A DNA stretch of 64,000 nt from Nitratireductor sp. XY-223 (GCF_004959855.1 NZ_SPNT01000003.1:310001-374000); one strand, 5' to 3'. Shown: positions 34,606 to 45,455, counted from the stretch's first letter. Program-made: numbers and translations. Notes: generated by a model from the letters alone, not told the origin.

Positions 34606-35850
34606 ATGAGCGTCAGCCAGACAGCAGGCACCACAGGCTCCGGCGATACACTGGGTCTTGCCCGGCGCAATGCTTTCATCCTTGCCGCCGCGAACGCCTT
34701 TCTCAGCGCCTGCGCGCCGATCGCCATCTCGCTTGGCGGCATTGTCGGCGACTACCTGCTCGACGAGGACAAGTCGCTGGCCACCGCGCCTGTGACCGGT
34801 TTCAACATCGGTATTGCGCTCGGCGCGCTGCCGGCGGCATGGCTGATGCGCCTGGTCGGACGTCGCTACGGCTTCATGGGCGGTGCTGTGATCAGCGGGA
34901 TCGGCGGGCTGGTCGCGGCAATCGCCCTGTTCCGGCTCCACTTCTGGCTGTTTGCCGTGGGGCTGGTGATCATCGGTGTCGGGGGTGCCTTCGTCCAGCA
35001 GTTCCGATTCGCCGCGACCGACAACGCTCCCGAAAGCTTCAAGGCGCAAGCGATCTCCTGGGTGCTCGTCGGCGGGATATTTGCCGCCATCATCGGCCCG
35101 CAAATGGTGATCTTCGCGCGCGATCTCTTCGCGCCGGTGCAGTTCGCCGGGGCCTATGCGGCAGTCATCGGGCTTGCGATGATCGGCTTCGTGATCCTGT
35201 CGTTCCTGCGCATCCACGAAAACACGATATTGCTGGAGCATGAGAGCGAGGAGCCGGCGCGGCCGCTTCTCGAGATCATCAGCCAGCCGCGCTTCCTGAC
35301 GGCGCTCGCCTGCGGTGTCGTTTCCTTCGCGCTGATGTCGTTCATGATGACCGGCGCGCCCCTTGCCATGATCGGCTGCGGCTATTCGACCGATATCGCC
35401 GCCCTCGGTATCCAGTGGCACGTGCTGGCCATGTTCGCGCCGAGCTTCTTTACCGGCAGGCTGATCGCCCGCTTCGGCCGTGAGACCATCGTGGCCACCG
35501 GACTGGTCATCCTCATCGGCTGCGCGGTCATTGCCAGCCTGGGGATCGAGTTGTGGAACTTCTGGCTGGCGCTGATCCTTCTCGGTGTCGGATGGAACTT
35601 CGGATTTATCGGCGCCACGGCCATGGTCACCGCCACCTACAGGCCGTCCGAGAAGAACAAGGTCCAGGGTGTGCACGACGTTATCCTGTTCAGCGCGGTC
35701 GCCTTCAGTTCGCTGATGGCCGGCCAGGTTCTCAATACGCTCGGCTGGGATGGAATCAACATGATCATGTGGCCCATCGCGCTCTCGTGTCTGCTTTTGC
35801 TGGGCCTTCAGGTGCGCAGCAATCGCAAAAACCGCGCGGCGACGCTCTGA
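34606..35850 (+). CDS. Major facilitator superfamily transporter
   Basis: 414 residues with about twelve transmembrane helices. The conserved loop after helix 2 reads WLMRLVGRRYGFMGGAVISG (near 81-100), a good MFS A-like motif with the RRYG form. The N-terminal part has ANAFLSACAPIAISLGGIVG, and the second half has FTGRLIARFGRETIVATGLV. The YfkF/YcaD-like layout gives no substrate. It follows the flavoenzyme gene on the same strand after 187 bases that contain the perfect palindrome TCAATCG-GT-CGATTGA (34438-34453), which may hold its own regulation. Confidence 0.88.
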   Translation: MSVSQTAGTTGSGDTLGLARRNAFILAAANAFLSACAPIAISLGGIVGDYLLDEDKSLATAPVTGFNIGIALGALPAAWLMRLVGRRYGFMGGAVISGIGGLVAAIALFRLHFWLFAVGLVIIGVGGAFVQQFRFAATDNAPESFKAQAISWVLVGGIFAAIIGPQMVIFARDLFAPVQFAGAYAAVIGLAMIGFVILSFLRIHENTILLEHESEEPARPLLEIISQPRFLTALACGVVSFALMSFMMTGAPLAMIGCGYSTDIAALGIQWHVLAMFAPSFFTGRLIARFGRETIVATGLVILIGCAVIASLGIELWNFWLALILLGVGWNFGFIGATAMVTATYRPSEKNKVQGVHDVILFSAVAFSSLMAGQVLNTLGWDGINMIMWPIALSCLLLLGLQVRSNRKNRAATL

Positions 35851-36028
35851 ATGGCGTCAAATATCCCACTTTCGGCTGAAAGCCGGTGGGATTCAGCAAC
35901 AAATCCTTGACGGAAGGGGGTGCGATGGACAACATCCGCGCCGATGCGGCGGCCGGGTGGGGTTCCGGCCTTAAGCCGCGTGTCTTAACGGCCGGGAATT
36001 GGGGTTCCTGCCCGGCGAACTGGAGGGA

Positions 36029-38167
36029 ATGGCATTGTCAATACTTTTTGCTGTCATCGCCTGTGGTCTGCTCTCAATCGTCTTCGCCATCTGGGCGACG
36101 CAGTCGGTGCTTGCCGCCGACCAGGGAAGTGAGCGGATGCAGGAGATCGCTGGCGCGATCCGCGAGGGTGCGCAGGCATATCTGAACCGTCAATATACGA
36201 CCATTGCGATCGTCGGTGCAGTTGTTTTCATCATCACCTGGATTCTCCTTTCATCGCTTGCTGCGATTGGATTCCTTATCGGTGCGGTCCTGTCCGGAGC
36301 GGCCGGTTATATTGGCATGCACGTTTCCGTCCGGGCCAATGTGCGCACCGCGCAGGCGGCGTCCGACAGCCTGGCGGCCGGCCTTGATATCGCCTTCAAA
36401 TCGGGTGCGATCACCGGCATGCTCGTTGCGGGCCTCGCCCTTCTCGGCGTGTCGATCTACTACTATGTCCTGACCGGGCCGATGGGCTACGGGGTCGCGG
36501 ACCGCACGGTCATCGATGCGCTCGTGGCGCTGGGCTTCGGCGCCTCGCTGATTTCCATCTTCGCGCGTCTGGGCGGCGGCATCTTCACCAAGGGCGCCGA
36601 TGTTGGCGGCGATCTCGTCGGCAAGGTCGAAGCCGGCATTCCGGAGGACGATCCGCGCAACCCGGCCACCATCGCCGACAATGTCGGTGACAATGTCGGC
36701 GACTGTGCCGGCATGGCTGCCGACCTTTTCGAGACCTACGCGGTCACCGTGGTTGCCACCATGGTCCTGGCAGCGATCTTCTTCGCCGGTTCGGCGGTGC
36801 TTGAATCGGTCATGATCTATCCGCTCGCCATCTGCGCGACCTGCATCATCACCTCCATCGTCGGCGTGTTCTTCGTCAAACTCGGCTCGAACGGCTCGAT
36901 CATGGGGGCGCTGTACAAGGGTCTGATCGCGACCGGCATCCTGTCGATCGTCGGCCTGGCCATCGCCACGCAATTCACCATCGGATGGGGACCGGTTGGC
37001 GAGATGGGCTTCTCGGGTCTCAGCCTCTTCCTTTGCGGCATCGTCGGCCTGATCGTGACCGGGCTGATCGTCTGGATCACCGAGTACTACACCGGCACCG
37101 ACAAGCGGCCGGTCAACTCGATCGCCCAGGCGTCGGTCACCGGCCACGGAACCAATGTCATCCAGGGTCTGGCCGTCTCGCTCGAGGCGACGGCGCTGCC
37201 GGCCATCGTCATCATTGCCGGCATCATCGCCACGTTCCAGCTCGGCGGCCTCTTCGGCATGGGCATCGCGGTGACGGCAATGCTCGGCATCGCCGGCATG
37301 ATCGTCGCGCTCGACGCGTTCGGTCCCGTGACCGACAATGCCGGCGGCATCGCCGAAATGGCTGGACTGCCGGCCGAGGTCCGCAAGTCGACGGACGCGC
37401 TGGACGCGGTCGGCAACACGACCAAGGCCGTCACCAAGGGTTACGCGATCGGCTCCGCCGGTCTCGGCGCGCTGGTTCTGTTCGCAGCCTACTCGAACGA
37501 CCTGGCATTCTTCGTCCAGGACGCGGCGAACTTCCCGTACTTCTCGGACGTCGGCGAGATCTCGTTCAGCCTGTCCAACCCGTATGTGGTGGCCGGCCTG
37601 ATCTTCGGCGGCCTGATCCCGTATCTGTTCGGCGGCATCGCCATGACCGCCGTCGGCAGGGCAGGGGGCACGGTCGTGCAGGAAGTGCGCCGCCAGTTCC
37701 GTGAGAAGCCCGGCATCCTGGAAGGCACCGACCGGCCGGATTATGCCCGCGCGGTCGACCTTCTGACACGCGCGGCCATCAAGGAGATGATCATTCCGTC
37801 ACTGCTGCCGGTGCTTGCGCCGCTGGTGGTCTATTTCGGCATCCTGTTCATCTCCGGCTCCAAGGCCGCGGCCTTTGCCGCCCTCGGCGCGACGCTGCTC
37901 GGCGTCATCGTCAATGGCCTCTTCGTCGCGGTCTCGATGACCTCCGGCGGCGGTGCCTGGGACAATGCCAAGAAGTCCTTCGAAGACGGCTACGTCGATG
38001 CCGACGGCATCCGGCACGAAAAGGGCAGCGAGGCGCACAAGGCGTCGGTGACCGGCGACACCGTCGGCGATCCCTACAAGGACACCGCCGGCCCCGCCGT
38101 GAACCCGGCCATCAAGATCACCAACATCGTGGCACTCCTGCTGCTCGCGGTGCTGGCACACTCCTGA
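36029..38167 (+). CDS. hppA: K+-insensitive membrane-bound proton-translocating pyrophosphatase
   Basis: 712 residues, about sixteen transmembrane helices. It hydrolyses pyrophosphate to pump protons. The substrate motif is [20 protein letters not shown] with [20 protein letters not shown]. Further conserved parts are [12 protein letters not shown] and [18 protein letters not shown]. The residue that sets potassium dependence is lysine in [14 protein letters not shown], so the enzyme is of the K+-independent class (established rule). ATG 36029 lies only two bases after GGAGG. In-frame TTG 36035 has a better spacing of eight, so the true start may be the TTG. Confidence 0.97.
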   Translation: MALSILFAVIACGLLSIVFAIWATQSVLAADQGSERMQEIAGAIREGAQAYLNRQYTTIAIVGAVVFIITWILLSSLAAIGFLIGAVLSGAAGYIGMHVSVRANVRTAQAASDSLAAGLDIAFKSGAITGMLVAGLALLGVSIYYYVLTGPMGYGVADRTVIDALVALGFGASLISIFARLGGGIFTKGADVGGDLVGKVEAGIPEDDPRNPATIADNVGDNVGDCAGMAADLFETYAVTVVATMVLAAIFFAGSAVLESVMIYPLAICATCIITSIVGVFFVKLGSNGSIMGALYKGLIATGILSIVGLAIATQFTIGWGPVGEMGFSGLSLFLCGIVGLIVTGLIVWITEYYTGTDKRPVNSIAQASVTGHGTNVIQGLAVSLEATALPAIVIIAGIIATFQLGGLFGMGIAVTAMLGIAGMIVALDAFGPVTDNAGGIAEMAGLPAEVRKSTDALDAVGNTTKAVTKGYAIGSAGLGALVLFAAYSNDLAFFVQDAANFPYFSDVGEISFSLSNPYVVAGLIFGGLIPYLFGGIAMTAVGRAGGTVVQEVRRQFREKPGILEGTDRPDYARAVDLLTRAAIKEMIIPSLLPVLAPLVVYFGILFISGSKAAAFAALGATLLGVIVNGLFVAVSMTSGGGAWDNAKKSFEDGYVDADGIRHEKGSEAHKASVTGDTVGDPYKDTAGPAVNPAIKITNIVALLLLAVLAHS

Positions 38168-38191
38168 TCGGCTGTTTAAGCCCGAACAAAT

Positions 38192-38224
38192 GAAAAACCC
38201 CGCGCCTGGCGCGGGGTTTTTTTA
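38192..38224 (+). terminator. Rho-independent terminator after hppA
   Basis: CCCCGCG stem with loop CCTGG and CGCGGGG, flanked by A-run and T-run (eight T), so it may act in both directions for hppA and bamE transcripts. Confidence 0.92.
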
Positions 38225-38284
38225 TTTGTCTGTCGATCGGGTAATTCCGGAACTAACGGAGCCGTCTCCCGGACCGGTCTTGCT

Positions 38285-38797
38285 CTAGTTCCCGCCGCCC
38301 TGGCCGCCGGTCAGGATATCCTGAGCCCGTGCCTGGCCGGAGGCGCTGACGTTGGACAGGGCACGGCTCAGGAAGGTCTCTTCCTTGCCGCCCGTCGGCG
38401 TCGTCCTGCGGATCGTATCGAACACCTTGCCGTCCTTCAGCGTGTAGTTGGCGATGTTCGTGACCGTGCTCTCGTCGTCAAAATAGACCGCCAGTATGGA
38501 CTGCTCCACCAGCCTCGGTTTCAGGAACATCGCCGAGCGTACGCGCTTCTGGGAGATGTAGTAGAACGCCTCCTGGCCGTAGTCGCCCTTGGTGGTCGGA
38601 GAGCCGAGTGAGAGCAGGACCTGTTCCTTGCTCGATCCGGGCGGAACGAGTTCCAGCGTCTGGTCGTCCACCACGTAGCCCTGCGTGAATACTTCGGTCG
38701 TGCTGCTGCAGCCCGCCGTAAGGCCGGCCGACAGGAGAAGAACCGTTGTCCCGGCAACAATACTGCGTCGACCCGAGTTGAAAATCTGCCGCTTCAA
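38285..38797 (-). CDS. bamE: Outer-membrane protein assembly factor BamE
   Basis: A 170-residue lipoprotein of the SmpA/OmlA family, part of the beta-barrel assembly machine. The signal and lipobox are VLLLSAGLTAGC, the mature protein begins CSSTTEVFTQGYVVDDQ, and the SmpA core follows (VPPGSSKEQVLLSLGSPT, GDYGQEAFYYISQKR, AVYFDDESTVTNIANY). There is no ATG in the right place. The start is TTG 38797 or TTG 38800, just after AGGGGAG. Divergent from the bc1 chaperone gene. Confidence 0.93.
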   Translation of the reverse strand: MKRQIFNSGRRSIVAGTTVLLLSAGLTAGCSSTTEVFTQGYVVDDQTLELVPPGSSKEQVLLSLGSPTTKGDYGQEAFYYISQKRVRSAMFLKPRLVEQSILAVYFDDESTVTNIANYTLKDGKVFDTIRRTTPTGGKEETFLSRALSNVSASGQARAQDILTGGQGGGN

Positions 38798-38973
38798 CAA
38801 TATCTCCCCTTCCAGTCGAAGGTCCCCGAGCAAGTTCAGACCGACTTGCTCCAACCATTGCTTTTCCCGCCTGCTTCGGTAAACCAGCGGCGCTATGGAT
38901 GCAACCGGCCGGTTCGATTGTCCGCATCCAATGACGCAATGCGGTGCCAAAAATATGGCAGCAGAGGTAAATT

Positions 38974-39561
38974 ATGGTCTTCGGGTATTTTAGCCGAAAA
39001 CGCAAAAATCGGGAAATCGTGGACCGGCTTTACCGGCAGTTGACCGAAATCGCCAGGAATCCGGACTATTATGCCCACATGCACGTTCCGGACACCGTGA
39101 TGGGACGTTTCGAGATGCTCAGCATCGTCATGGTGCTTTTCTTTCGCAGGGCCGATGGCGGCGGCCCGGCGCTGAAGCAATTGTCCCAGGACGTCGTCGA
39201 CGCGTTCTTTGAGGACATGGATCACTCGCTGCGCGAACTGGGCATCGGCGACCACTCGGTTCCCAAGCGCATGAAAAGACTGGCCCGCATGTTCTACGGG
39301 CGCGCCAAATCCGTTGGCACGGCCCTCAACGAGGGCGATGCCGATGAACTGGCGCGTGCCCTTTGTCGCAACATGTATCCGCAGGACAGGAAGCCCGAGG
39401 CGGACGGCCAGATGGTCGGCGCGGGCGACCTGACAACTTTGGCGGAGGCGGTCATGCGGATGGAGGCAGATTTCTCCGGTTTCAACGAAGCCGACCTGCT
39501 GGCCGGTGTCCTCTTCCGGGACAATGAATCGATTTCGCAGGAAAGACGAACACATGACTGA
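38974..39561 (+). CDS. Ubiquinol-cytochrome c chaperone family protein (CBP3 type)
   Basis: 195 residues, all-helical, matching the alphaproteobacterial relatives of mitochondrial CBP3, which helps assemble the cytochrome bc1 complex. Conserved parts are IVDRLYRQLTEIARNPDYYA, the VPDTVMGRFEMLSIVMVLF helix, SQDVVDAFFEDMDHSLRELG, IGDHSVPKRMKRLARMFYGR and the tail NEADLLAGVLFRDN. Overlaps the DUF177 gene by eight bases. This pair divergent from bamE is a standard Hyphomicrobiales arrangement. Confidence 0.93.
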   Translation: MVFGYFSRKRKNREIVDRLYRQLTEIARNPDYYAHMHVPDTVMGRFEMLSIVMVLFFRRADGGGPALKQLSQDVVDAFFEDMDHSLRELGIGDHSVPKRMKRLARMFYGRAKSVGTALNEGDADELARALCRNMYPQDRKPEADGQMVGAGDLTTLAEAVMRMEADFSGFNEADLLAGVLFRDNESISQERRTHD

Positions 39562-40102
39562 AAACAATAAGGAAACGTTCAGCTATCGCGTCAATGTCGG
39601 ACATCTTTCCGCAAACCCTGTCACGGTCCGTCTCGAGGCCGATCCGGGCGAGCGGCTTGCAATGGCCGAACGCTGGGGCGTGACACGGGTCGACGCCGTG
39701 ACTGCAGAACTGGAGCTTGTTCGCTGGAAGCGGGACGGAGTCCGCGTAAAGGGCAGGGTGCGCGCCGAAATCGAGCAGAGCTGCATCGTTACGCTCGAAC
39801 CCGTCATGGCGACGATCGACGAAGCCGTCGAGGCCCTGTTCGTTCCGGAAGGATCGAAGCTCGCCCGCATTGCGACCGACGAGAACGGCGAGATCGTATT
39901 CGACGCCGAAGGTCCCGACATTCCGGAATCGTTTCACGGCGATTCAATCGACGTCGGAGCGGTGTGCGAGGAATTCATCGTATTGGCAATCGATCCTTAT
40001 CCGCGTAAAGAGGGCGCGGTTCTCGAATCCCCAGGCGATCCGCAGCAAGCCGAAGACACACCGTCGCCGTTCGCCGGTCTCAAGAGCTGGAAGCGACATT
40101 AA
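39554..40102 (+). CDS. DUF177 (YceD-like) protein
   Basis: 182 residues. Family members are linked to 23S rRNA metabolism and usually precede rpmF and plsX; here plsX follows but no rpmF is between them. Visible conserved parts are WGVTRVDAVTAELELVRWKR, RVRAEIEQSCIVTLEPV (the cysteine region) and VDVGAVCEEF-like VGAVCEEFIVLAIDPYPRKE. I start at ATG 39554 (MTENNKE). Upstream in-frame codons lie within the chaperone gene. Confidence 0.92.
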   Translation: MTENNKETFSYRVNVGHLSANPVTVRLEADPGERLAMAERWGVTRVDAVTAELELVRWKRDGVRVKGRVRAEIEQSCIVTLEPVMATIDEAVEALFVPEGSKLARIATDENGEIVFDAEGPDIPESFHGDSIDVGAVCEEFIVLAIDPYPRKEGAVLESPGDPQQAEDTPSPFAGLKSWKRH

Positions 40103-40271
40103 ATGGGACTTTGCTGCCAGCGCCCGACCGCAGTGATTGCCCATGAAACATTGGACACCAACCGCGCCGCAAGACAATTCAGTTGTAAGCCAGCCCAAAA
40201 CGAGTATTTTCAGCGCGCCGGAGAGAAGGCTGCCGTCGCAGGAGCGGGCAGCACGATGAGGGACTATTAGA

Positions 40272-41327
40272 TTGATCACTGTGTCAGTGGATGTGATGGG
40301 AGGCGATTTCGGTCCGGAAGTGGCCATTCCAGGACTCGCCAAATCTCTCGACCGGTACCCTGATCTGCGTTTCCAGCTCTTTGGAATCGAGGACAAGTGC
40401 GTGCCGTTCCTCGACCAGTTCCCGAAACTGAAGAATGCCAGCGAGTTCTTCCATTGCGACGTCGCCGTGCGCATGGATGACAAGCCGAGCAAGGCGCTGC
40501 GCCACGGCCGCTGGCGTTCGTCCATGTGGCGTTCGATCGAGGCGGTCAAGAACGGCGAGGCCGATGTCTGCGTATCCGCCGGCAATACTGGCGCGCTGAT
40601 GGCCATGGCCCGGTTCTGCCTTCGCACGATGGCTAATATCGAGCGCCCGGCGATCGCCGCCATCTGGCCGACCTTGCGCGGCGAGAGCATTGTGCTTGAC
40701 GTCGGCGCGACGGTCGGCGCTGATGCCCAGCAGCTCATCGACTTTTCCATGATGGGTGCGGCCATGGCGCGCGCACTGTTTGAAATCGACCGCCCGACCG
40801 TCGGGCTGCTGAATATCGGCGTCGAGGAGATCAAGGGGCAGGAAGAGGTGAAGGAAGCCGGCCGGATCCTGAAGGTCAGCGAGCTGCCGGGCATGCATTA
40901 TCGCGGCTTCGTCGAGGGAGACGATCTCGGCAAGGGAACGGTCGATGTTGTGGTGACGGAGGGATTTTCCGGCAATATCGCGCTGAAGGCCGCCGAGGGC
41001 ACGGCCCGGCAAATCGGCGAATATCTGCGCGCCGCCATGAACCGGACCTGGCTGGCGCGCATCGGCTATCTCATGGCCAAAAGCGCATTCGACCGGTTGC
41101 GTGAAAAGATGGATCCGAACAAGGTCAATGGCGGTGTTTTCCTTGGCCTCAACGGAATTGTCATCAAGAGCCACGGCGGCACCGATGCCGACGGTTTCGC
41201 GGCGGCGGTCGACGTAGCCCATGACATGGCGCGCAATAACCTTATTTCCAAGATTGAAGATGATCTAAAGCTCTTTCACGCAAGAATGCCAGTCAACGGT
41301 GAACTCGTGGAAGAGAATCAGGGGTGA
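40272..41327 (+). CDS. plsX: Phosphate acyltransferase PlsX
   Basis: 351 residues. It transfers acyl groups from acyl-ACP to phosphate, feeding PlsY in phospholipid synthesis. The N-terminus [30 protein letters not shown] and the C-terminal region [20 protein letters not shown] are the family signature. The start is TTG 40272, eight bases after GAGGGA; there is no closer ATG before DVMGGDFGP. Overlaps the region of the fabH ribosome site and is cotranscribed with it. Confidence 0.96.
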   Translation: MITVSVDVMGGDFGPEVAIPGLAKSLDRYPDLRFQLFGIEDKCVPFLDQFPKLKNASEFFHCDVAVRMDDKPSKALRHGRWRSSMWRSIEAVKNGEADVCVSAGNTGALMAMARFCLRTMANIERPAIAAIWPTLRGESIVLDVGATVGADAQQLIDFSMMGAAMARALFEIDRPTVGLLNIGVEEIKGQEEVKEAGRILKVSELPGMHYRGFVEGDDLGKGTVDVVVTEGFSGNIALKAAEGTARQIGEYLRAAMNRTWLARIGYLMAKSAFDRLREKMDPNKVNGGVFLGLNGIVIKSHGGTDADGFAAAVDVAHDMARNNLISKIEDDLKLFHARMPVNGELVEENQG

Positions 41328-41329
41328 GA

Positions 41330-42301
41330 ATGATCCGATCTGTCGTGCGTGGTTACGGCTCTTGTCTGCCCAGGCGGGTGGTGACCAACAAGGAACTCGA
41401 AGGCGTCATCGATACGACCGACGAATGGATAATTCAAAGGACCGGTATCCGGCAGCGCTACGTCGCGGCGGACGACGAAACCACCTGCTCTCTGGGCGAG
41501 GGTGCGGCGCGGGCGGCGCTTGAGAAGGCCGGCCTCACGCCCGATGACATCGACCTCATAATCGTTGCCACCTCGACACCGGACAACACCTTCCCGGCCG
41601 CGGCGGTCGACATACAGAACCGTCTCGGCATGCGCCACGGCGCGGCATTCGATGTGCAGGCCGTGTGCACCGGGTTCGTCTATGCGCTGACCACGGCGGA
41701 CGCCTATCTTCGCGGCGGACTGGCCAAGCGCGCGCTGGTCATCGGTTCGGAGACCTTTTCGAGGATCCTCGACTGGACAGACCGCACGACCTGCGTGCTG
41801 TTCGGAGACGGCGCCGGCGCCATTGTTCTGGAGGCGGTCGAGTCATCCGGCGGTCTCGGGGACAGGGGCGTGCTTGCATCCAAGCTGCGTTCCGACGGCT
41901 GCCACAAGGACAAGCTCTATGTCGATGGCGGACCGTCATCCACGCAGACCGTCGGGCATTTGCGCATGCAGGGCCGAGAGGTGTTCAAGCACGCCGTTGG
42001 CATGATCACCGACGTCATTGAATCGGTGTTCGATGCCACCGGCATGAGCGCCGATGACATCGACTGGTTCGTGCCGCACCAGGCCAACAAGCGCATCATC
42101 GACGCGTCGGCCCGCAAGCTGGGCATCGACCCGGAAAAGGTCGTCATTACGGTTGAGCGGTACGGCAACACCTCGGCCGCGTCGATACCGCTGGCGTTGG
42201 TCGATGCTCTCGAGGACGGCCGCATCAAGCAGAACGACATTGTGCTGCTGGAAGCCATGGGCGGCGGCTTCACGTGGGGGGCGGTGATGGTGCGCTGGTA
42301 G
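41330..42301 (+). CDS. fabH: 3-oxoacyl-ACP synthase III
   Basis: 323 residues. It starts fatty-acid synthesis by condensing acetyl-CoA with malonyl-ACP. The catalytic triad is visible: C113 in [13 protein letters not shown], histidine in [13 protein letters not shown], asparagine in [16 protein letters not shown] 41330 ([10 protein letters not shown]) follows AGGGG; GTG 41324 overlapping the plsX stop is possible but gives an unusual N-terminus. Confidence 0.97.
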   Translation: MIRSVVRGYGSCLPRRVVTNKELEGVIDTTDEWIIQRTGIRQRYVAADDETTCSLGEGAARAALEKAGLTPDDIDLIIVATSTPDNTFPAAAVDIQNRLGMRHGAAFDVQAVCTGFVYALTTADAYLRGGLAKRALVIGSETFSRILDWTDRTTCVLFGDGAGAIVLEAVESSGGLGDRGVLASKLRSDGCHKDKLYVDGGPSSTQTVGHLRMQGREVFKHAVGMITDVIESVFDATGMSADDIDWFVPHQANKRIIDASARKLGIDPEKVVITVERYGNTSAASIPLALVDALEDGRIKQNDIVLLEAMGGGFTWGAVMVRW

Positions 42302-42443
42302 CACTGTGACAAAAAAAGCACGATTTTCATATGCTTGGGATGCGGCGCAACATAATCACGTCTTGACCGGGCCTGCTAACGACAATACTGTTTGAGGCCT
42401 GCGGGTGTCGCCCGATAAAAAATACGGGGATGGTTGAAATTCA

Positions 42444-42767
42444 ATGGGTGGAAAGACGGTCACGAGAGCGGATCTGGCGGAAGCGGTATTCCGCAAGGTT
42501 GGACTTTCAAGAACCGAATCTGCCTCCCTCGTCGAAATGGTCATAGACGAGATTTGCAATGCCATTGTCCGCGGCGAAAGCGTCAAGCTTTCCTCTTTCG
42601 CGACATTCCAGATCAGGGACAAGAACGAGCGAATCGGCCGCAATCCGAAGACCGGCGAGGAGGTTCCGATCTCGCCCAGGCGCGTGATGACATTCAAAGC
42701 ATCGAACGTTCTGAAGAAACGTGTGCTCGATGCGCACGTGAAGCGCAAGAACTCCGGTAAACTCTAG
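42444..42767 (+). CDS. ihfA: Integration host factor subunit alpha
   Basis: 107 residues of the HU/IHF family. DNA bending in recombination, replication and transcription, as a dimer with IhfB. Signature [20 protein letters not shown] (about 50-69) and the arm [19 protein letters not shown] are complete, and [18 protein letters not shown] is the alpha-type N-terminus. It follows fabH by 142 bases and precedes merR, as expected for the group. Confidence 0.97.
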   Translation: MGGKTVTRADLAEAVFRKVGLSRTESASLVEMVIDEICNAIVRGESVKLSSFATFQIRDKNERIGRNPKTGEEVPISPRRVMTFKASNVLKKRVLDAHVKRKNSGKL

Positions 42768-42919
42768 ATCAATCCACACACTTTGCATCAACGGCGCTTG
42801 CATGTTTTGCCCGCGCGCGGTGCAATGCGACTCAATACTGCCGCAATCGCAGAGCTTGCTGGGAGATGGCTTGCGGCAGGGTGGCGGCGGCTTGCTACTG
42901 TTTGTGGGATTTCAGGAGA

Positions 42920-43474
42920 ATGGACAAAAGCCCGGACGCATTTCGTACCATCAGTGAAGTGGCGGATGAACTCGATTTGCCGCAGCACGTGTTGCGTTTT
43001 TGGGAGACTCGCTTCAATCAGATCAAACCGATGAAGCGCGGTGGCGGCCGCCGTTACTATCGACCGGACGACATAGATCTTCTCAAGGGAATCCGCCACC
43101 TGCTCTACGACCACGGCTACACGATCAAGGGCGTCCAGAAACTGCTCAAGCAGAACGGATCGAAATTCGCCGTTGCCATCGGTTCGGGAGAGGTGACGGC
43201 TGCCGAGGCCCTGGCGTCATTCAACAAGTCCGAGGCCACGGAAAAGCCTGCAACCGTCAATGGCGACGACGGTGGCTTCGACAATGACCAGATTGTCGGA
43301 CACGCCAAGGTGCCGGGCGATCGCGGCCAACCGCGCGGCATCGTCGGTGTCGCAGGAGCACAGGCAGGCGGCGGGCAGGGCGGGTCCGCTTTGTCGAAGG
43401 AGGACAAGGAGCTCCTCCAGGAAGCGCTCTACGATCTGCTTGAGTGCAAGCGGCTACTGGACCAGGTTCGCTGA
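42920..43474 (+). CDS. MerR-family transcriptional regulator of the ihfA neighbourhood
   Basis: 184 residues. The MerR helix-turn-helix is at about 8-75 ([60 protein letters not shown]), then a low-complexity Gly/Ala linker and a short C-terminal helix with a conserved [17 protein letters not shown]. Very well conserved downstream of ihfA in Hyphomicrobiales. The regulon is unknown. ATG 42920 is one base after AGGAG, a short spacing. The tRNA-Pro often found behind this gene in relatives is not here but at 55.5 kb. Confidence 0.92.
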   Translation: MDKSPDAFRTISEVADELDLPQHVLRFWETRFNQIKPMKRGGGRRYYRPDDIDLLKGIRHLLYDHGYTIKGVQKLLKQNGSKFAVAIGSGEVTAAEALASFNKSEATEKPATVNGDDGGFDNDQIVGHAKVPGDRGQPRGIVGVAGAQAGGGQGGSALSKEDKELLQEALYDLLECKRLLDQVR

Positions 43475-43606
43475 TCCGCAAAGCCGGTTGCGGAGCACAC
43501 TGTTTTCATTGGATAATTGCCGCATTGCCGGGACTCGCCTTTGCGTTGGCCGGTCTCGCAACCTACATACGGTCCGCCACGGTGCAATGAAACAGGGGAA
43601 CTCCGC

Positions 43607-45448
43607 GTGAGATTATTCAGAGGTGCCGGCCGCGTCAGCCTGACAGTCCTGCTCTCGACCGCCATCGGCACGCTCATTCTCGTGTCCGTCGGCACCGTGC
43701 TGTTCATCACCGCCACCGCCAACTTGAAGAATACAGTCGAACTTCTGCGCGAGGCGGGGGCGTTGACCATGTCGAACCTCGAGACCCGTTTGCGCGATTA
43801 TCTGGAACCCGCCGAGGAACTGGCGGACTATTTTGTCTACCTGGTCGAGACCGGCAAGATCGACCTGTCGAACAAGCAGCAGCTTCGCGACACACTGCTC
43901 GGTTCGCTCGGTCCCTCGCCGCAGGTTTCCGGCGTGATCATCTGGGACAAGGACCGCGTGCCGGTGGTGGCGCTCGAGGATGTCGACGGTGCGGTGACCC
44001 CGGTTCCGCCCGCCTCGCAAGACGACCTTGCACTGACGGAGGCGACCGCACCGAAGCAGCCGACCTGGAGCGCTCCGGTCGCCATCGACGGAACGACCTA
44101 TATCAACCTGCAGACCGCGCTCTACCGGAACGGCGAATATGTCGGCGCGTTCGCTACCGGCATTGACGTCGCCAATCTGTCGAAGCTTGTCGACGAGGCG
44201 AGCGGTGCGCTCGGCATGACCGCGTTCATCCTGTACGGAAACCAGCACGTGCTTGCCCATCCGCGCATGCAGGAACTGGCGCCGCGCTCTCGGCTGGACA
44301 GGATCCTCAACCTCCTTTTCCTGGAGGGGTTTGCCGACCGGATCCTCGCGGCCTTTCCCAGGCGGGAAACGGATATGCCGCAAGCCGGCCGCGATTTCGA
44401 GAACGCCATCGTCGAATACGGCGAACAGGGCTATCTGTTCCTGACCAAGGAAGTCTCCGGCTACAGCCCGCAACCGTGGAGGATCGGCGTCTACGCCAAT
44501 GTCGCCGACATCGGCGATCAGTTCATCCGGCTCCTGGGATCGACGGCGGTAGCCTTCCTGGTGCTCATCGTCGCCATTGTGCTGGGCATCCTTCTGGCGC
44601 GGTACCTGGCGCGGCCGATCGTCCAGCTGTCGAAGGCGGAGGCGCAGGTGGGCGATCTCGAACTCGGGAACATCCAGATCCCGGGCGGTTCCTTCATCCG
44701 TGAGATCAACAACCAGATCCTCGCCTTCAATCGCATGGTCGACGGGCTGCGCACCTTTGAGACCTACGTGCCGCGGGCGCTTGTCCGCCGCATCATCTCG
44801 CAAGGCGGGTCCGGTGCCGTCACCTCGACGGAAAGCGACCTGGCGCTGATGTTCACCGACATTATCGGCTTCACGAAAATGTCCGAGAACATGGCGCCGG
44901 GAGAGGTGGCCAAGTTTCTCAATGACCATTTCGCCATCGTCAACGAGTGCATCGAGGCCGAGGGCGGGACGATCGACAAATATATCGGCGACGCGGCGAT
45001 GGCTTTCTGGGGCGCACCGGACGCGCAGAGCGATCAGGCTACGCGCGCCTGCCGCGCGGCGCTTGCCATAAAGCGAAGGATGGAAGAGGCGGCCAAGACC
45101 CATGCGGGCCCGGACCTTCGGGTCAAAGTCTCGCTGCACACCGGCCCGCTGATCGTCGGCAACATCGGTGCGCCGGGGCGCATAAACTACACAGTCGTCG
45201 GCGACACCGTAAACACAGGAAGCCGCATCGAAGATCTCTGCGACAGCGTCGATGACGGTGCTCGCGCCATCATCCTCGTCAGCGAACAGATCGTCGCCGA
45301 GGCCGGCGCCGGGTTTGAGTTCACCCCGGTGGGCAACTTCGCGGTCAAGGGCAAGTCCAAGCCGGTCGAGGTGTATCGGCTCGTCGGCGAAAAATCGCCG
45401 CCGGCGGATGTCTCCCCGGCGGTCGCCGAAACGGCGAAACAGGTCTGA
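43607..45448 (+). CDS. Membrane-bound class III adenylate/guanylate cyclase with HAMP domain
   Basis: 613 residues from GTG 43607, seven bases after AGGGGA. First transmembrane helix about 12-35, an extracytoplasmic sensor region of Cache type about 40-300, second helix about 308-330, HAMP about 330-385, then the catalytic cyclase domain about 400-590: LALMFTDIIGFTKMSENM (first metal aspartate), GTIDKYIGDAAMAFWG (second metal aspartate), NYTVVGDTVNTGSRIED. All catalytic motifs appear intact. It resembles CyaA/Cya-type receptors of rhizobia. A methyltransferase gene starts 8 bp downstream. Confidence 0.92.
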   Translation: MRLFRGAGRVSLTVLLSTAIGTLILVSVGTVLFITATANLKNTVELLREAGALTMSNLETRLRDYLEPAEELADYFVYLVETGKIDLSNKQQLRDTLLGSLGPSPQVSGVIIWDKDRVPVVALEDVDGAVTPVPPASQDDLALTEATAPKQPTWSAPVAIDGTTYINLQTALYRNGEYVGAFATGIDVANLSKLVDEASGALGMTAFILYGNQHVLAHPRMQELAPRSRLDRILNLLFLEGFADRILAAFPRRETDMPQAGRDFENAIVEYGEQGYLFLTKEVSGYSPQPWRIGVYANVADIGDQFIRLLGSTAVAFLVLIVAIVLGILLARYLARPIVQLSKAEAQVGDLELGNIQIPGGSFIREINNQILAFNRMVDGLRTFETYVPRALVRRIISQGGSGAVTSTESDLALMFTDIIGFTKMSENMAPGEVAKFLNDHFAIVNECIEAEGGTIDKYIGDAAMAFWGAPDAQSDQATRACRAALAIKRRMEEAAKTHAGPDLRVKVSLHTGPLIVGNIGAPGRINYTVVGDTVNTGSRIEDLCDSVDDGARAIILVSEQIVAEAGAGFEFTPVGNFAVKGKSKPVEVYRLVGEKSPPADVSPAVAETAKQV

Positions 45449-45455
45449 CCGGTCA

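Noticed and set aside
43475-43606. Expected tRNA-Pro after the merR gene
   Set aside because: No cloverleaf or TTCGAAT T-loop is present there; the only tRNA-Pro in the window is at 55496-55572.
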